NCBI GenBank assembly: GCA_020355165.1
Contig: CP070661.1
Span: 2,524,724-2,588,723 of the forward strand
Length of the DNA: 64,000 nt
Direction: 5' to 3'
Origin: Burkholderiales bacterium
GTDB taxonomy: Bacteria; Pseudomonadota; Gammaproteobacteria; Burkholderiales; Burkholderiaceae_F
Part shown: in pieces, positions 1 to 11,470 of the stretch
Position numbering within the stretch: the first letter of the stretch is position 1
Layout of the letters: each line of letters opens with the position of its first letter
Translations under genes and position numbers: made by a program
The notes under the pieces: generated by a model
Told to the model about the DNA's origin: nothing
Database searches by the model: none
Seen by the model: only the letters and a program-made list of their open reading frames with translations

Positions 1-707
1 GACTCGTGCACGCGATACAGCTCCTGCTGCACGTTGTCGGCGGCGGCGTTGCGCCGGGCCACTTCCACCAGCACCGGCTCGCGCAGGAAATTGGCGGCGA
101 GCTTCCTTATCTCATCGGGGAACGTCGCCGAGAACATCAGGCTCTGCCGTTGCTTCGGCAGCTGGTTGAGGATGCGCGAGATATCCGGCAGGAAGCCCAT
201 GTCGAGCATGCGATCCGCCTCGTCGAGCACCACCGCCTCCACCTGCGAGAGCGAGGTGTTCTTCGAGCCGAGGTGGTCGAGCAGCCGCCCGGGCGTGGCG
301 ACCACGATCTCCACACCGGCGCGCAGGGCCTGCGTCTGCGGCTCCATGTCGACGCCGCCGTACACGGTGGCGCAGCGCAGCGGCGTGCCGGCGATGTACA
401 TCTTCACGTTCTCAGCCACCTGCTCGGCGAGCTCGCGCGTCGGCGCCAGGATCAGCGCGCGCACCGGGTGGCGCGCCGGCGACATGCTGGTGCTGGCCTG
501 CGGCAGCAGGCGGTGAATGATCGGCAGCGCGAAGCCGGCCGTCTTGCCGGTGCCGGTCTGCGCCGCTCCCATCATGTCGCGTCCCTGCATGACCAGCGGG
601 ATCGCCTTGCTCTGGATCGGCGTCGGCGTGCTGTAGCCCATCCCCTTCACCGTCGCGACGATGCGCGGGTCCAGACCGAAGTGATCGAAGTCGTGGTAGT
701 CGGACAT
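1..707 (-). CDS. DEAD-box ATP-dependent RNA helicase, RhlE-like (3' end outside window)
   Basis: The first 235 codons of a superfamily 2 RNA helicase are present; the gene runs off the left edge. The protein begins MSDYHDFDHFGL and shows the helicase core in order: a Q motif (TPTPIQSKAI), Walker A/motif I (AQTGTGKT), motif Ia (PTRELAEQV), GG, TPGR, motif II (DEAD) and motif III (SAT). Such enzymes use ATP to unwind short RNA duplexes in ribosome assembly and mRNA decay in the cytoplasm. Domain 2 and the C-terminal tail, which would separate RhlE from RhlB, SrmB or DbpA, are not visible, so the subfamily is a guess from the short N-terminus. The start at 707 gives a normal N-terminus. It is transcribed in the same direction as the upstream tRNA and rpoD but is probably a separate unit. 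Confidence 0.9.
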   Translation of the reverse strand, partial: MSDYHDFDHFGLDPRIVATVKGMGYSTPTPIQSKAIPLVMQGRDMMGAAQTGTGKTAGFALPIIHRLLPQASTSMSPARHPVRALILAPTRELAEQVAENVKMYIAGTPLRCATVYGGVDMEPQTQALRAGVEIVVATPGRLLDHLGSKNTSLSQVEAVVLDEADRMLDMGFLPDISRILNQLPKQRQSLMFSATFPDEIRKLAANFLREPVLVEVARRNAAADNVQQELYRVHE

Positions 708-754
708 CCGCTAGCGGCCGCCGCTCGCGGCGCGGCCGCGGCCCGAACAATGGC

Positions 755-833
<79 letters not shown>

Positions 834-866
834 TGAGGCTGAATCCGGCACCGGGAACCTAGGCGG

Positions 867-3143
<2,277 letters not shown>

Positions 3144-3470
3144 CCGCTCACCTGTTGTGCTGATATGCGCTGCCCCAGCCGCCGCCTGGGGGCGTGACCC
3201 GGTTCCGACAACCGCTGCCGCCCGGTCGATTCAGCCTGCCCTGCGCCTTGCGCCATATGCTGGTGATATGGGGGTCGCAGCCGCAAAGCTCAATCGCCGC
3301 GACCGGTTGGCCAGCTGCGCTGCCGAACCGCTGCCGGGAATGCCATGCCGAGGCCAGTCTTCGTTCACGGGCCTGCCCGGCTTCCGCGCCAATGGGATGC
3401 CTTCGGTGCCAGCAGCGCCGCTTCCTGTCGAACATGCAATTGTATCAGCCCGGCTGCGGCGGCGCGCCAT
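3144..3470 (-). promoter_or_regulatory. dnaG-rpoD spacer with a candidate extended -10 promoter for rpoD
   Basis: This 327-bp gap holds no credible gene. On the minus strand TGATACAAT (3439-3447) is an extended -10 (TGn plus TACAAT) just behind the dnaG stop codon, about 295 nt before the rpoD ATG. No good -35 is seen, as is common for extended -10 promoters. CCATAT/ATATGG at 3253-3258 and 3266-3271 form a short inverted repeat. An internal rpoD promoter is known in the E. coli operon; here it is inference. Confidence 0.4.
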
Positions 3471-5252
3471 TCATGCGGCGGCTGCACCGCCTCGCCCGTG
3501 CGCCGATGCGCCCGCCATCAGGCGCGCCCGGCGCTCCGACAGCTCCCGGAACCGCGCCAGCGCCGCCGCATCCAGAGGCTGCCGTCCGGCCAGGGCCTCG
3601 AGTTCGCCGTTCAGGCGCCGCAGCTCGAGCTTGGCAAAGGCGCCGGCCAGCTCCAGCCGGGCCGCGTCGGCATCGGTCTCGGCCAGCAGTTCGCGGGTGG
3701 CCGCCTCGCGGTACTGCGCGGCGAAATCGCTTTCGGCGAGCAGCTCCTGCAGCGAACCACAGGTCAGCCCCTCGGCACTCGAGGCGGCCCGCCACACTTC
3801 GATCACCTGCCTGTCGAGCGCCGATTCGCCCTCGGCAAACTCGGCGGCAATCGCTCCGTCGAACTCGTCGACCAGCTCCGGAAAGGCGAGCAGCCGCTGC
3901 AGGATGTGCTGCTTCAGGTCGGCCGTGTCGGCCGGCTGCCGCCGCGGTTGCGACGGTCTCGCCTCCGGCAGTCGCCGCCATGGCCTGAGGCCGAACAGAT
4001 TCTCGACCTCCGCCGGGGCACTGCGCGCGACCCCGGCCAGTTCGTTCAGCAGCTGCATCCGCAGTGCGCCCGCCGGCATGGCCGACACCAGCGGTTTGGC
4101 TTCCGCCAGCATGGCGGCGCGGCCCTCGGCGGTGCCCAGGTCCTTGCCCTCGCTCAGCGAACGGATGAACCACCGCGACAGCGGCAGCGCCTGGCCGAGC
4201 TCCGCGGCGAAGGCGTCAGCGCCGTGCAGTCGGACCAGGCTGTCGGGGTCCTCGCCTTCCGGCAGGAGGACAAACTCGATGCGACGGGTGTCTCCCAGCA
4301 CCGGCAGCGCCGCCTCGAGCGCCCGCCGTGCTGCCTTCCGGCCAGCGGCATCGCCGTCGAACGCGAAGATCACGTGTTCGGTCAGCCGCAGCAACTCGGC
4401 GACGTGATGCGACGTGACCGCGGTGCCCAGCGCGGCCACGCTTTCCTCGAAACCCGCCTGTGCCAGCTGGATCACGTCCAGGTAGCCCTCGCAGACGATC
4501 GCCCGCCGGCGGCGGCGGATTGCCTCCTGCGCCTCGAACAGGCCATAGAGCTCGCGCCCCTTGTGAAACAGCGGCGTCTCCGGCGAGTTCAGGTACTTGG
4601 GTTCCGCGCCGTCCAGTGCCCGCGCGCCGAAGCCGATGACCCAGCCGCGGCGGTTTCGGATCGGGAACATCACCCGGCCCCGGAAGCGGTCGTAGCGCTT
4701 GCCCTCGTTGGCGATGACCAGCCCCGCCTCGACCAGCTGCGGGTCGTCGTAGCTGTCGACGACCGCCGCCAGCCCGGTCCACTCGTCGGCCGAGAACCCC
4801 AGCGCAAAGCGCGCCGCCGTCGCCCCTTGGAGCCCTCGCCCTTTCAGGTACTGGATCGCCGCGTCGCTGCCCTTCAGGCAGTGGCGGTAGTGGTCCGAGG
4901 CGCGCTGCAGCAGCTCGGCCAGTCCCTTCAGCCGCCCGGTCGCCTGCGCCTGGTCGGCCGGCCCTTCGGGCACCTGCATCCCCACCTGCTGCGCGAGCTC
5001 GCGCACCGCTTCGACGAAGCCGAGTCCTCGATGTTCCATCAGGAAGCCGACCGCGGTGCCGTGCGCGCCGCAGCCGAAGCAGTGGAAGAACTGCTTGCTC
5101 GGGCTGACCGTGAAGGACGGAGACTTCTCGCCGTGGAACGGGCACAGCCCGAGGTAGTTCTGCCCCGCCTTCTTCAGCTGGACGTAGCGGCCCACCACGT
5201 CGACCAGATCGACGCGGGCCAGCAGATCCTGAATGAATCCCTGCGGGATCAC
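3471..5252 (-). CDS. dnaG: DNA primase
   Basis: Synthesises RNA primers for lagging-strand DNA synthesis together with the DnaB helicase. The N-terminal CHC2 zinc finger is intact, with ligands Cys37, His40, Cys58 and Cys61 (CPFHGEKSPSF, FFHCFGCG). The catalytic core follows, with the TOPRIM motifs CEGYLDV and FAFDGDAAGRKA, and then a less conserved C-terminal helicase-interaction domain. The length of 593 residues is normal. The gene lies between yqeY and rpoD in the classic macromolecular synthesis operon. The 92-bp gap from yqeY and the 327-bp gap to rpoD leave room for separate control of sigma factor and primase levels, as known in E. coli. ATG at 5252 gives the expected N-terminus MIPQGFIQDLLARVDLVDVV. 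Confidence 0.98.
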   Translation of the reverse strand: MIPQGFIQDLLARVDLVDVVGRYVQLKKAGQNYLGLCPFHGEKSPSFTVSPSKQFFHCFGCGAHGTAVGFLMEHRGLGFVEAVRELAQQVGMQVPEGPADQAQATGRLKGLAELLQRASDHYRHCLKGSDAAIQYLKGRGLQGATAARFALGFSADEWTGLAAVVDSYDDPQLVEAGLVIANEGKRYDRFRGRVMFPIRNRRGWVIGFGARALDGAEPKYLNSPETPLFHKGRELYGLFEAQEAIRRRRRAIVCEGYLDVIQLAQAGFEESVAALGTAVTSHHVAELLRLTEHVIFAFDGDAAGRKAARRALEAALPVLGDTRRIEFVLLPEGEDPDSLVRLHGADAFAAELGQALPLSRWFIRSLSEGKDLGTAEGRAAMLAEAKPLVSAMPAGALRMQLLNELAGVARSAPAEVENLFGLRPWRRLPEARPSQPRRQPADTADLKQHILQRLLAFPELVDEFDGAIAAEFAEGESALDRQVIEVWRAASSAEGLTCGSLQELLAESDFAAQYREAATRELLAETDADAARLELAGAFAKLELRRLNGELEALAGRQPLDAAALARFRELSERRARLMAGASAHGRGGAAAA

Positions 5253-5344
5253 CGCCCGTGCCCCTCGCCCTCAGCGCCCGACGCAGGCCATTGTGCCCTG
5301 CCGCGGGCAGACCCACGCGGCGACTCGGCTGCCCGCGCCGGCGA

Positions 5345-5791
5345 TCAGCCGGCGAGGCGCTTCCTGACTTCCGCGGAAACGCGACCGATGTCGGCCCGCC
5401 CGGCCAGGCGTGCCTTTAGCAGTCCCATGACCTTGCCCATCGCCGCGGGGCCGGTCGCCCCCGCCTCGGCGATCGCCGCCTCGATTGCCGCGCCGACCTG
5501 AGCTTCGCTCATCTGCTGCGGCAGGTACTCGGCCAGGACTTTGACCTCCGCGCCCTCGCGGGCCACCAGGTCCGAGCGTCCGCCGGCTTCGAACTGGGCG
5601 ATCGAGTCCCGGCGCTGCTTGATCAGCTTCTCGACGATCGCTACCACTGCCGCGTCGTCGGCCTCGGCTCGGCTGTCGACCTCGCGCTGCTTGATCGCCG
5701 CCAGCAGCATCCGGATCGCGGACAACCGCTCCGCCTGCCGCGCCCGCATCGCGGCCTTCATGTCTTCGGTGATCCGTTCCTTCAGGCTCAT
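5345..5791 (-). CDS. GatB/YqeY domain protein
   Basis: A 148-residue YqeY-family protein. It starts MSLKERITEDMKAAMRAR and contains the helical repeat with LAEYLPQQMSEAQ and the C-terminal AAMGKVMGLLKARLAGRADI, both typical of the family. The fold resembles the tail domain of the GatB subunit of the tRNA-dependent amidotransferase, which binds tRNA, but the cellular role of YqeY is unknown. The open frame extends upstream into rpsU; ATG 5791 was chosen because family homology begins there. Its place between rpsU and dnaG is common in betaproteobacteria and many other bacteria, so co-expression with translation and replication genes is likely. A hairpin sits in the gap between it and rpsU. Confidence 0.93.
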   Translation of the reverse strand: MSLKERITEDMKAAMRARQAERLSAIRMLLAAIKQREVDSRAEADDAAVVAIVEKLIKQRRDSIAQFEAGGRSDLVAREGAEVKVLAEYLPQQMSEAQVGAAIEAAIAEAGATGPAAMGKVMGLLKARLAGRADIGRVSAEVRKRLAG

Positions 5792-5821
5792 CGTGCCCTT
5801 GCCGTCGAGTACCTTGAAATG

Positions 5822-5846
5822 AAAAGCGCGCCCGGCGGGCGCGCTT
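5822..5846 (-). terminator. Hairpin between rpsU and yqeY: likely terminator or attenuator
   Basis: AAGCGCGCCC and GGGCGCGCTT form a perfect 10-bp stem with a 3-nt loop. On the minus strand the stem runs straight into TTTT. It lies about 45 bp past rpsU and 30 bp before yqeY. The position matches the partial terminator that makes S21 more abundant than primase and sigma in the E. coli operon. Function here is inferred from position and structure. Confidence 0.75.
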
Positions 5847-5889
5847 CTCGTAAGACCATACCGGCCGGCGGGTCCCGGCCGCCCCGCTC

Positions 5890-6102
5890 CTAGTACAGCT
5901 TCTTCGGCAGCATCTGGCTGCGCAGGCGCTTGAAGTGACGCTTGATCGCCGCGGACTTCTTGCGCTTGCGCTCGGCCGTCGGCTTCTCGTAGAACTCGCG
6001 GGCGCGCAGTTCGGTCAGCAGACCGCTCTTCTCGATCGTTCGCTTGAAGCGGCGCAGGGCCACCTCGAACGGCTCGTTCTCCTTGACTCGAATCGTAGGC
6101 AT
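5890..6102 (-). CDS. rpsU: 30S ribosomal protein S21
   Basis: A 70-residue small-subunit ribosomal protein near the anti-Shine-Dalgarno end of 16S rRNA, needed for normal translation initiation. The sequence [20 protein letters not shown], the [13 protein letters not shown] segment and the very basic tail ending MLPKKLY are typical of proteobacterial S21, whose usual length is 70-71. ATG 6102 was chosen over an in-frame upstream ATG because the family starts here. It is the first gene of the rpsU-yqeY-dnaG-rpoD operon, is divergent from tsaD, and has its own promoter and a leader hairpin just upstream. Confidence 0.98.
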   Translation of the reverse strand: MPTIRVKENEPFEVALRRFKRTIEKSGLLTELRAREFYEKPTAERKRKKSAAIKRHFKRLRSQMLPKKLY

Positions 6103-6120
6103 GAAATCTGTGTCGGCGCT

Positions 6121-6141
6121 GAGCCAGACCCGTTCTGGCTC
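6121..6141 (-). promoter_or_regulatory. Leader hairpin in the rpsU 5' untranslated region
   Basis: GAGCCAGA and TCTGGCTC form a perfect 8-bp inverted repeat around a 5-nt loop. It lies between the predicted transcription start (about 6148) and the rpsU ATG (6102), ending about 19 nt before the start codon. It could affect ribosome loading or mRNA stability. No regulator is known from the sequence. Confidence 0.45.
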
Positions 6142-6154
6142 TCGAAAGCATGGA

Positions 6155-6185
6155 AATATAGCATGGCGGCGGCGCCCTGCCACAA
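6155..6185 (-). promoter_or_regulatory. Candidate sigma-70 promoter of the rpsU operon
   Basis: On the minus strand TGCTATATT gives an extended -10 (TATATT at 6155-6160). TTGTGG (6180-6185) could be a -35 with a rather long 19-bp spacer. It is placed to drive rpsU with a leader of about 45 nt. Prediction only. Confidence 0.5.
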
Positions 6186-6305
6186 GCTTGGCCCGTCCTG
6201 CGCCGGCCGACGGGGCCGGGAAGCGACCCGGCGCGGGCCTTGGCTAGACTGCCCTGCTCGCGCCATCGGCCAACCGCCCCCCGCGGCGCCCGCCCACGTC
6301 GCCCC

Positions 6306-7319
6306 GTGATCGTCCTCGGCATCGAAACCTCCTGCGATGAGACCGGCGTCGCCCTGCTCGACAGCGAGCGCGGCGTTCTGGCGCAGGCGCTGCACTCCCA
6401 GGTCGAAATGCACCGCGACTACGGTGGCGTGGTGCCCGAACTGGCCTCGCGCGACCACGTGCGGCGTCTGCTCCCGCTGGTTCAGCGGACCCTGAGCGAG
6501 GCCGGCGCGACGCTGGAACAGGTCGATGCGATCGCCGTCACCGCCGGTCCGGGCCTGGTCGGGGCGCTGCTGGTCGGCGCCAGCTTCGGCCACGCGCTCG
6601 GCTATGCGCTCGGCCGGCCGGTCGTCGATGTCCATCACATGGAAGGGCATCTGCTGTCGCCGCTGCTGGCAGAGCCGAAACCGCAGTTTCCGTTCGTCGC
6701 CCTGCTGGCCTCCGGCGGCCACACCCAACTGATGCGGGTCGACGGCTTCGGCAGGTACCGTCTGCTTGGCGAGACGAAGGACGACGCCGCCGGCGAAGCG
6801 TTCGACAAGACCGCGCAGCTGCTGGGGCTGGGTTACCCCGGTGGACCGGCGGTGTCCCGGATCGCCGAACTCGGCAATGCCGGGGCTTTCGCCTTCCCGC
6901 GACCGATGCAGCACAGCGGTGACCTCAACTTCAGTTTCAGCGGCCTGAAGACGGCGGTCCTCACCGCCGTGCGCAACGCCGGCGAACTGTCCGAACAGGT
7001 GCGCGCCGACATCGCGCGGGCCTTCGTCGAGGCGGTGGTCGAAGTGCTGGTGCGCAAGTCGCTCGCCTCGCTCGCCGAGACCGGCTTGCGGCGGCTGGTG
7101 GTCGCCGGCGGGGTCAGCGCCAACCAGCAGTTACGGCAGGCACTGAAGCGCGAGACGCAGCGGGTCGGCGCCGAACTGTTCTGCCCGCCCCCCGAGCTGT
7201 GCACCGACAACGGCGCCATGATCGCGATGGCCGGCCTGGCCCGGCTGCAGGCCGGCGCCGGCGGCGCACCGCTCGGCTTCGGCGTCCGCCCGCGCTGGTC
7301 GCTGGATGACGGCTCGTAG
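6306..7319 (+). CDS. tsaD: tRNA N6-adenosine threonylcarbamoyltransferase TsaD
   Basis: Catalytic subunit of the bacterial t6A synthase (TsaB-TsaD-TsaE). It transfers the threonylcarbamoyl group to A37 of tRNAs that read ANN codons. The GTG start at 6306 gives the family N-terminus [18 protein letters not shown]; the in-frame upstream sequence is not homologous. The metal-binding motif HMEGH lies at residues 111-115, the same numbering as E. coli His111/His115. ASGGHTQL and the C-terminal [13 protein letters not shown] and CTDNGAMIA segments of the ASKHA fold are present. Length is 337 residues. The tsaD-rpsU divergent pair is widely conserved. It is convergent with plsY, with only 9 bp between their ends. 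Confidence 0.97.
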   Translation: MIVLGIETSCDETGVALLDSERGVLAQALHSQVEMHRDYGGVVPELASRDHVRRLLPLVQRTLSEAGATLEQVDAIAVTAGPGLVGALLVGASFGHALGYALGRPVVDVHHMEGHLLSPLLAEPKPQFPFVALLASGGHTQLMRVDGFGRYRLLGETKDDAAGEAFDKTAQLLGLGYPGGPAVSRIAELGNAGAFAFPRPMQHSGDLNFSFSGLKTAVLTAVRNAGELSEQVRADIARAFVEAVVEVLVRKSLASLAETGLRRLVVAGGVSANQQLRQALKRETQRVGAELFCPPPELCTDNGAMIAMAGLARLQAGAGGAPLGFGVRPRWSLDDGS

Positions 7320-7328
7320 TAGGAGCGG

Positions 7329-7946
7329 TCAGCCCGGCGACTTCTCGCCGATGCGGCGCTCCCTGCCGGCAAGCAGGTTGGCGATGTTCTGCCGGTGCCG
7401 CAGGATCAGCAACGCACTCATCGCCGCCACGACCAGCGACAGGTCGGCAGCGCCGGTCAGCCACAGCAGGGCCAGTGGCGCGAGCAGCGCAGCGCACAGC
7501 GACGACAGCGACGAGTAGCGGAAGGCCGCGGCGACGGCCAGCCAGGTAGCGCAGGCCAGCAGCCCGCCGCCGAAGTTCAGCGCAAGCAAGGCGCCGAGGA
7601 AGGTCGCCACGCCCTTGCCGCCCTTGAAGCCGAAGAAGATCGGATACAGATGCCCGACAAAGGCGGCGAGCGCCGCCAGCGCCACCCCGAGCTCGCCGAC
7701 GCCGAATTGCGGCCCCAAGGCACGCACCAGCCAGACCGCAACCGCGCCCTTGGCCGCGTCGCCGAGCAGCGTCAGCGCGGCCGCCGCCTTGCTTCCCGAG
7801 CGCAGGACGTTGGTGGCGCCCGGGTTGCCGGAGCCGTAGCTGCGCGGATCGGCGAGGCCGAACAGCCGGCTGACGACGACGGCGAAGGACACCGACCCGA
7901 GCAGGTAGGAGGCGGCGATCGCCACGATCCACGCAAGCAGCTGCAC
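7329..7946 (-). CDS. plsY: Acyl-phosphate:glycerol-3-phosphate acyltransferase
   Basis: Integral inner-membrane enzyme that transfers an acyl group from acyl-phosphate (made by PlsX) to glycerol-3-phosphate, the first step of phospholipid synthesis. The 205-residue protein is mostly hydrophobic with several membrane spans and has the three PlsY motifs: [14 protein letters not shown], the glycine-rich [16 protein letters not shown] loop, and [18 protein letters not shown] near the C-terminus. It runs leftward and is followed upstream by ybaK with an 11-bp gap, so the two may be co-transcribed. The plsY-tsaD neighbourhood is common in proteobacteria. Confidence 0.96.
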   Translation of the reverse strand: MQLLAWIVAIAASYLLGSVSFAVVVSRLFGLADPRSYGSGNPGATNVLRSGSKAAAALTLLGDAAKGAVAVWLVRALGPQFGVGELGVALAALAAFVGHLYPIFFGFKGGKGVATFLGALLALNFGGGLLACATWLAVAAAFRYSSLSSLCAALLAPLALLWLTGAADLSLVVAAMSALLILRHRQNIANLLAGRERRIGEKSPG

Positions 7947-7956
7947 GCCGATCCCC

Positions 7957-8448
7957 TCAGGACTCCAGCGCGCAGTTCACCGCAACCGCGCCCAGTGCGC
8001 CGGCGAGGACCGCCGGGGACAGTTCCACCAGAAAGCCGCGCCGGCCGCCGTTGACGAAGATGCGACCGAGGTCCAGCACCGTGCGCTGAACGAAGATCGG
8101 CATCGGCTTGCGCAGGCCGAACGGCGAAGTGCCGCCGACCTGGTAGCCGGTGTGCCGCTGGGCCACCTCCGGCGTGCACGGCTCGATGCGCTTGCGGTCG
8201 GCCTGGCGGGCCAGGTTCTTGGTCGAGACCTTGCGGTCGCCGTGCATCAGCACGATCAGCGGCTTGCCGTGCTCATCCTGCATCACCAGGGTCTTGACGA
8301 CCTGGTGTTCCGGCACGCCCAGCGACTGCGACGAAACGGCCGTGCCGCCGTGCTCGACATACTCGTAGGTGTGCTCGACGAAGGCAATGCCGTGCTGTCG
8401 AAGCCACGTCGTCGCCGGCGTCTCCGAGACGCGAGGGCTGCTGCTCAT
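7957..8448 (-). CDS. ybaK: YbaK/EbsC family Cys-tRNA(Pro) deacylase
   Basis: A 163-residue member of the YbaK/ProX-like trans-editing family, which hydrolyses tRNA charged with the wrong amino acid; YbaK clears Cys-tRNA(Pro) made by ProRS. Family features are [22 protein letters not shown], the conserved lysine in VSTKNLAR, and [17 protein letters not shown]. The last motif resembles the GGxSP/GCV loop of the editing pocket. Length is typical. It lies between xerD and plsY with short gaps (15 and 10 bp) on the same strand, suggesting one leftward unit. Exact substrate specificity within the family cannot be read from sequence alone. Confidence 0.92.
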   Translation of the reverse strand: MSSSPRVSETPATTWLRQHGIAFVEHTYEYVEHGGTAVSSQSLGVPEHQVVKTLVMQDEHGKPLIVLMHGDRKVSTKNLARQADRKRIEPCTPEVAQRHTGYQVGGTSPFGLRKPMPIFVQRTVLDLGRIFVNGGRRGFLVELSPAVLAGALGAVAVNCALES

Positions 8449-8463
8449 GGGCGCGCAGTCTAG

Positions 8464-9375
<912 letters not shown>

Positions 9376-9432
9376 CGCCGTTCGTCCGCTGCCGTGCTGC
9401 CACCGTCGGCGCAACCGGCGATCGGCAAACGA

Positions 9433-9458
9433 CAGGGCCCGGCCGACGCCGGGCCCTG
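9433..9458 (-). terminator. Strong GC hairpin downstream of the chalcone-isomerase-like gene
   Basis: CAGGGCCCGGC and GCCGGGCCCTG form a perfect 11-bp stem with a CGAC loop. On the minus strand it is followed by TCGTTTG, a weak U-tract. It sits 20 bp past the end of the gene at 9479, between it and the xerD start, so it likely ends or reduces transcription there. Confidence 0.6.
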
Positions 9459-9478
9459 CTCTGCCGAGCAGACCACGG

Positions 9479-10045
9479 TCAGCCGCCGAGCATGCCTCGC
9501 TTGAGGTCGGCGTCGACCGGCTTGTCGCCGATCCAGACCCGCAGCACCGCCTCGAAGAAGCCCTCGCCCGGAATCGCCGCTCCTCGGGGCTGCCCGTTGA
9601 CGATGATCCGCGTGCCAGCCTCGGAAGTGAACTCGAAGTCGATCCGGTCGCCCTTCTTCGCCTCGCCGACCGATTTGAAGTTCGCGTTCAGCGTGTCGAT
9701 CTGCGGCTTGAACCCGGCCATCTGCTCGGCACTCAGGTTGGCCTTCAGCCCGTCGTTCAGCGCGCCGACGAAAGTGTCGGCGTCGACGTCGCGCAGCATG
9801 CCGATCGCGACCCGGCGCGGTCCCTTCTGCGAAAGCAGGGTGGCCGCCGAGTTCGACTTCTGCGGCACGTACAGGCCTGCCGCGTAGACCTTGAACATGA
9901 ACCGCGTGCGCACGCCGGCACCGTTCAGCTGCAGCGGCTGACCGCCGACCTGCGCCGTCGGATCGAACTTCACCCCTTCGACCTCGACCGCCTGTGCCAG
10001 GGCTGTCACTGCGGCGAGAAGCAACGCAGCCAGAATTCTTGTCAT
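9479..10045 (-). CDS. Exported chalcone isomerase-like domain protein
   Basis: A 188-residue protein that starts MTRILAALLLAAVTALAQA, a clear Sec signal peptide with a predicted cut after AQA. The mature part matches the bacterial chalcone-isomerase-like family: VEVEGVKFDPTA, an RTRFMFKVYAAGLYVPQ strand, and NGQPRGAAIPGEGFFEAVLRVWIGDKPVD. The bacterial members lack the plant flavonoid pathway; their function is unknown, with fatty-acid binding a possibility from the fold. It is probably periplasmic. It lies 19 bp downstream of ispH on the same strand, so it may be co-transcribed, and is followed by a strong hairpin. Confidence 0.88.
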   Translation of the reverse strand: MTRILAALLLAAVTALAQAVEVEGVKFDPTAQVGGQPLQLNGAGVRTRFMFKVYAAGLYVPQKSNSAATLLSQKGPRRVAIGMLRDVDADTFVGALNDGLKANLSAEQMAGFKPQIDTLNANFKSVGEAKKGDRIDFEFTSEAGTRIIVNGQPRGAAIPGEGFFEAVLRVWIGDKPVDADLKRGMLGG

Positions 10046-10064
10046 CGCTGTCTCCTTGTGAAAC

Positions 10065-11024
10065 TCAGTGGGTGTTGCCGACCGTCTCGGCAGTGGCCGT
10101 GCGGCCAAGCCCTTTGGGAAGAGGAAAGACGATGCGCTCCTCGACGCCTTCGAGCACGCGAACGGCCGAGGCGCCGAGCGAGCGCAGGCGCTCGATCAGG
10201 GCCTGCACCAGCGACTCCGGCGCCGAGGCGCCGGCCGTCACACCGATCCGCCGGCAGCCCTGCAGCCAGGCCGGCTCCACGTCGCCGGCGCCGTCGACCA
10301 GGTACGCGGGCACGCCGAAACGCTCCGCCACCTCGCGCAGACGGTTCGAGTTCGAGCTGGTGCGGCTGCCGATAACGATCACCAGGTCGACCTGCGGCGC
10401 CATCGCCTTGACGGCGTCCTGGCGGTTCTGCGTCGCGTAGCAGATGTCCGCCTTCTTCGGCGCCGCGATTTCGGGAAATCGCAGCCTCAGGGCGGCGACG
10501 ACCTGCGCCGCGTCGTCGATCGACAGCGTGGTCTGCGTGACGTAGGCAAGCTGCCCGGGATCACGAACCGCGAGCTTCTCGACGTCCTCAATCGACTCGA
10601 CCAGGTAGATGCCGCCGTCGGCCTGGCCCATCGTGCCCTCGACCTCGGGGTGGCCGGCGTGGCCGATCATCACCACCTCGCGGCCCTGCGCCCGCATCCG
10701 CTCGACCTCGACGTGCACCTTGGTCACCAGCGGGCAGGTCGCGTCGAACACGCGCAGGCCGCGCGCCTGTGCCTCGTGGCGCACCGTCTTCGATACGCCA
10801 TGGGCGGAGAACACCACCGTTGCACCGGCGGGCACCTGGTCCAGCTCGTCGACGAAGACCGCGCCCTTGGCGCGCAGGTCGGCCACCACGTGGGTGTTGT
10901 GCACGATCTCGTGGCGCACGTAGATCGGTGCGCCGTGCACCTGCAGGGCGCGCTCGACGATCTCGATCGCGCGGTCGACGCCGGCGCAGAAGCCGCGCGG
11001 CTGGGCGAGCAGCACTTCCATCAC
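10065..11024 (-). CDS. ispH: 4-hydroxy-3-methylbut-2-enyl diphosphate reductase
   Basis: Last enzyme of the MEP isoprenoid pathway. It reduces HMBPP to IPP and DMAPP with a [4Fe-4S] cluster in the cytoplasm. The three cluster cysteines are visible at Cys13 ([10 protein letters not shown]), Cys97 ([12 protein letters not shown]) and Cys194 ([11 protein letters not shown]), and the active-site Thr-Gln-Thr in YVTQTTLS is present. Length (319 residues) is normal. It overlaps fkpB by 4 bp (ATGA), so translation is coupled; fkpB-ispH is a conserved pair in E. coli and betaproteobacteria. The start has two adjacent Met codons, and either could be used. Confidence 0.98.
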   Translation of the reverse strand: MMEVLLAQPRGFCAGVDRAIEIVERALQVHGAPIYVRHEIVHNTHVVADLRAKGAVFVDELDQVPAGATVVFSAHGVSKTVRHEAQARGLRVFDATCPLVTKVHVEVERMRAQGREVVMIGHAGHPEVEGTMGQADGGIYLVESIEDVEKLAVRDPGQLAYVTQTTLSIDDAAQVVAALRLRFPEIAAPKKADICYATQNRQDAVKAMAPQVDLVIVIGSRTSSNSNRLREVAERFGVPAYLVDGAGDVEPAWLQGCRRIGVTAGASAPESLVQALIERLRSLGASAVRVLEGVEERIVFPLPKGLGRTATAETVGNTH

Positions 11025-11470
11025 AGCACCCCGATCACGCGCACCGAAAAACGCACCGGCATGCCGGCCAGGGGATGATTGAAGTCGACCAACACGCGCT
11101 GCTCGTCACGCTGCTTGAGCACGCCGGCAAGGCGTCCGCCATCGGGCCGGTTGAACTCGACGACGTCGCCCGGCGCGTAGTCGCTGTCCAGGTCGGCGCT
11201 GGCGTCGAAGGCGTCCCGCGACAGCGCCTGCACCAGCTGGGGACTGCGTTCGCCGAAGGCATCGGCCGGCGCCAGTTCGAAGGTGGCCTCGTCGCCCTCG
11301 GCGAGCCCGAGCAGCCGGGCTTCGAGGCCAGCGGCAAGGTGTCCGCCGCCGAGCTGCAGCGTGGCCGGGCGGCCGCCATGCGTGCTCATGACCTCGCGCT
11401 CAGCGCCGTCGACAAGCGCGGCAAGACGATAATGCAGTGTCACGTGCGAATCGGACGCGATCCGGGCCAT
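11021..11470 (-). CDS. fkpB: FKBP-type peptidyl-prolyl isomerase, SlpA/FkpB-like
   Basis: A 149-residue SlyD/SlpA-type peptidyl-prolyl cis-trans isomerase and chaperone. Family markers are [13 protein letters not shown], the [20 protein letters not shown] segment and the [11 protein letters not shown] motif before the C-terminus. It lacks the His-rich metal tail of SlyD, fitting SlpA/FkpB. It is the first gene of the fkpB-ispH pair (4-bp overlap). The ATG at 11470 shares two bases with the divergent radC ATG in a CCATGG palindrome. An ATG nine codons further upstream (11497) is also possible and would overlap radC more. Ribosome sites are weak for both, so the exact start is uncertain. Confidence 0.9.
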   Translation of the reverse strand: MARIASDSHVTLHYRLAALVDGAEREVMSTHGGRPATLQLGGGHLAAGLEARLLGLAEGDEATFELAPADAFGERSPQLVQALSRDAFDASADLDSDYAPGDVVEFNRPDGGRLAGVLKQRDEQRVLVDFNHPLAGMPVRFSVRVIGVL

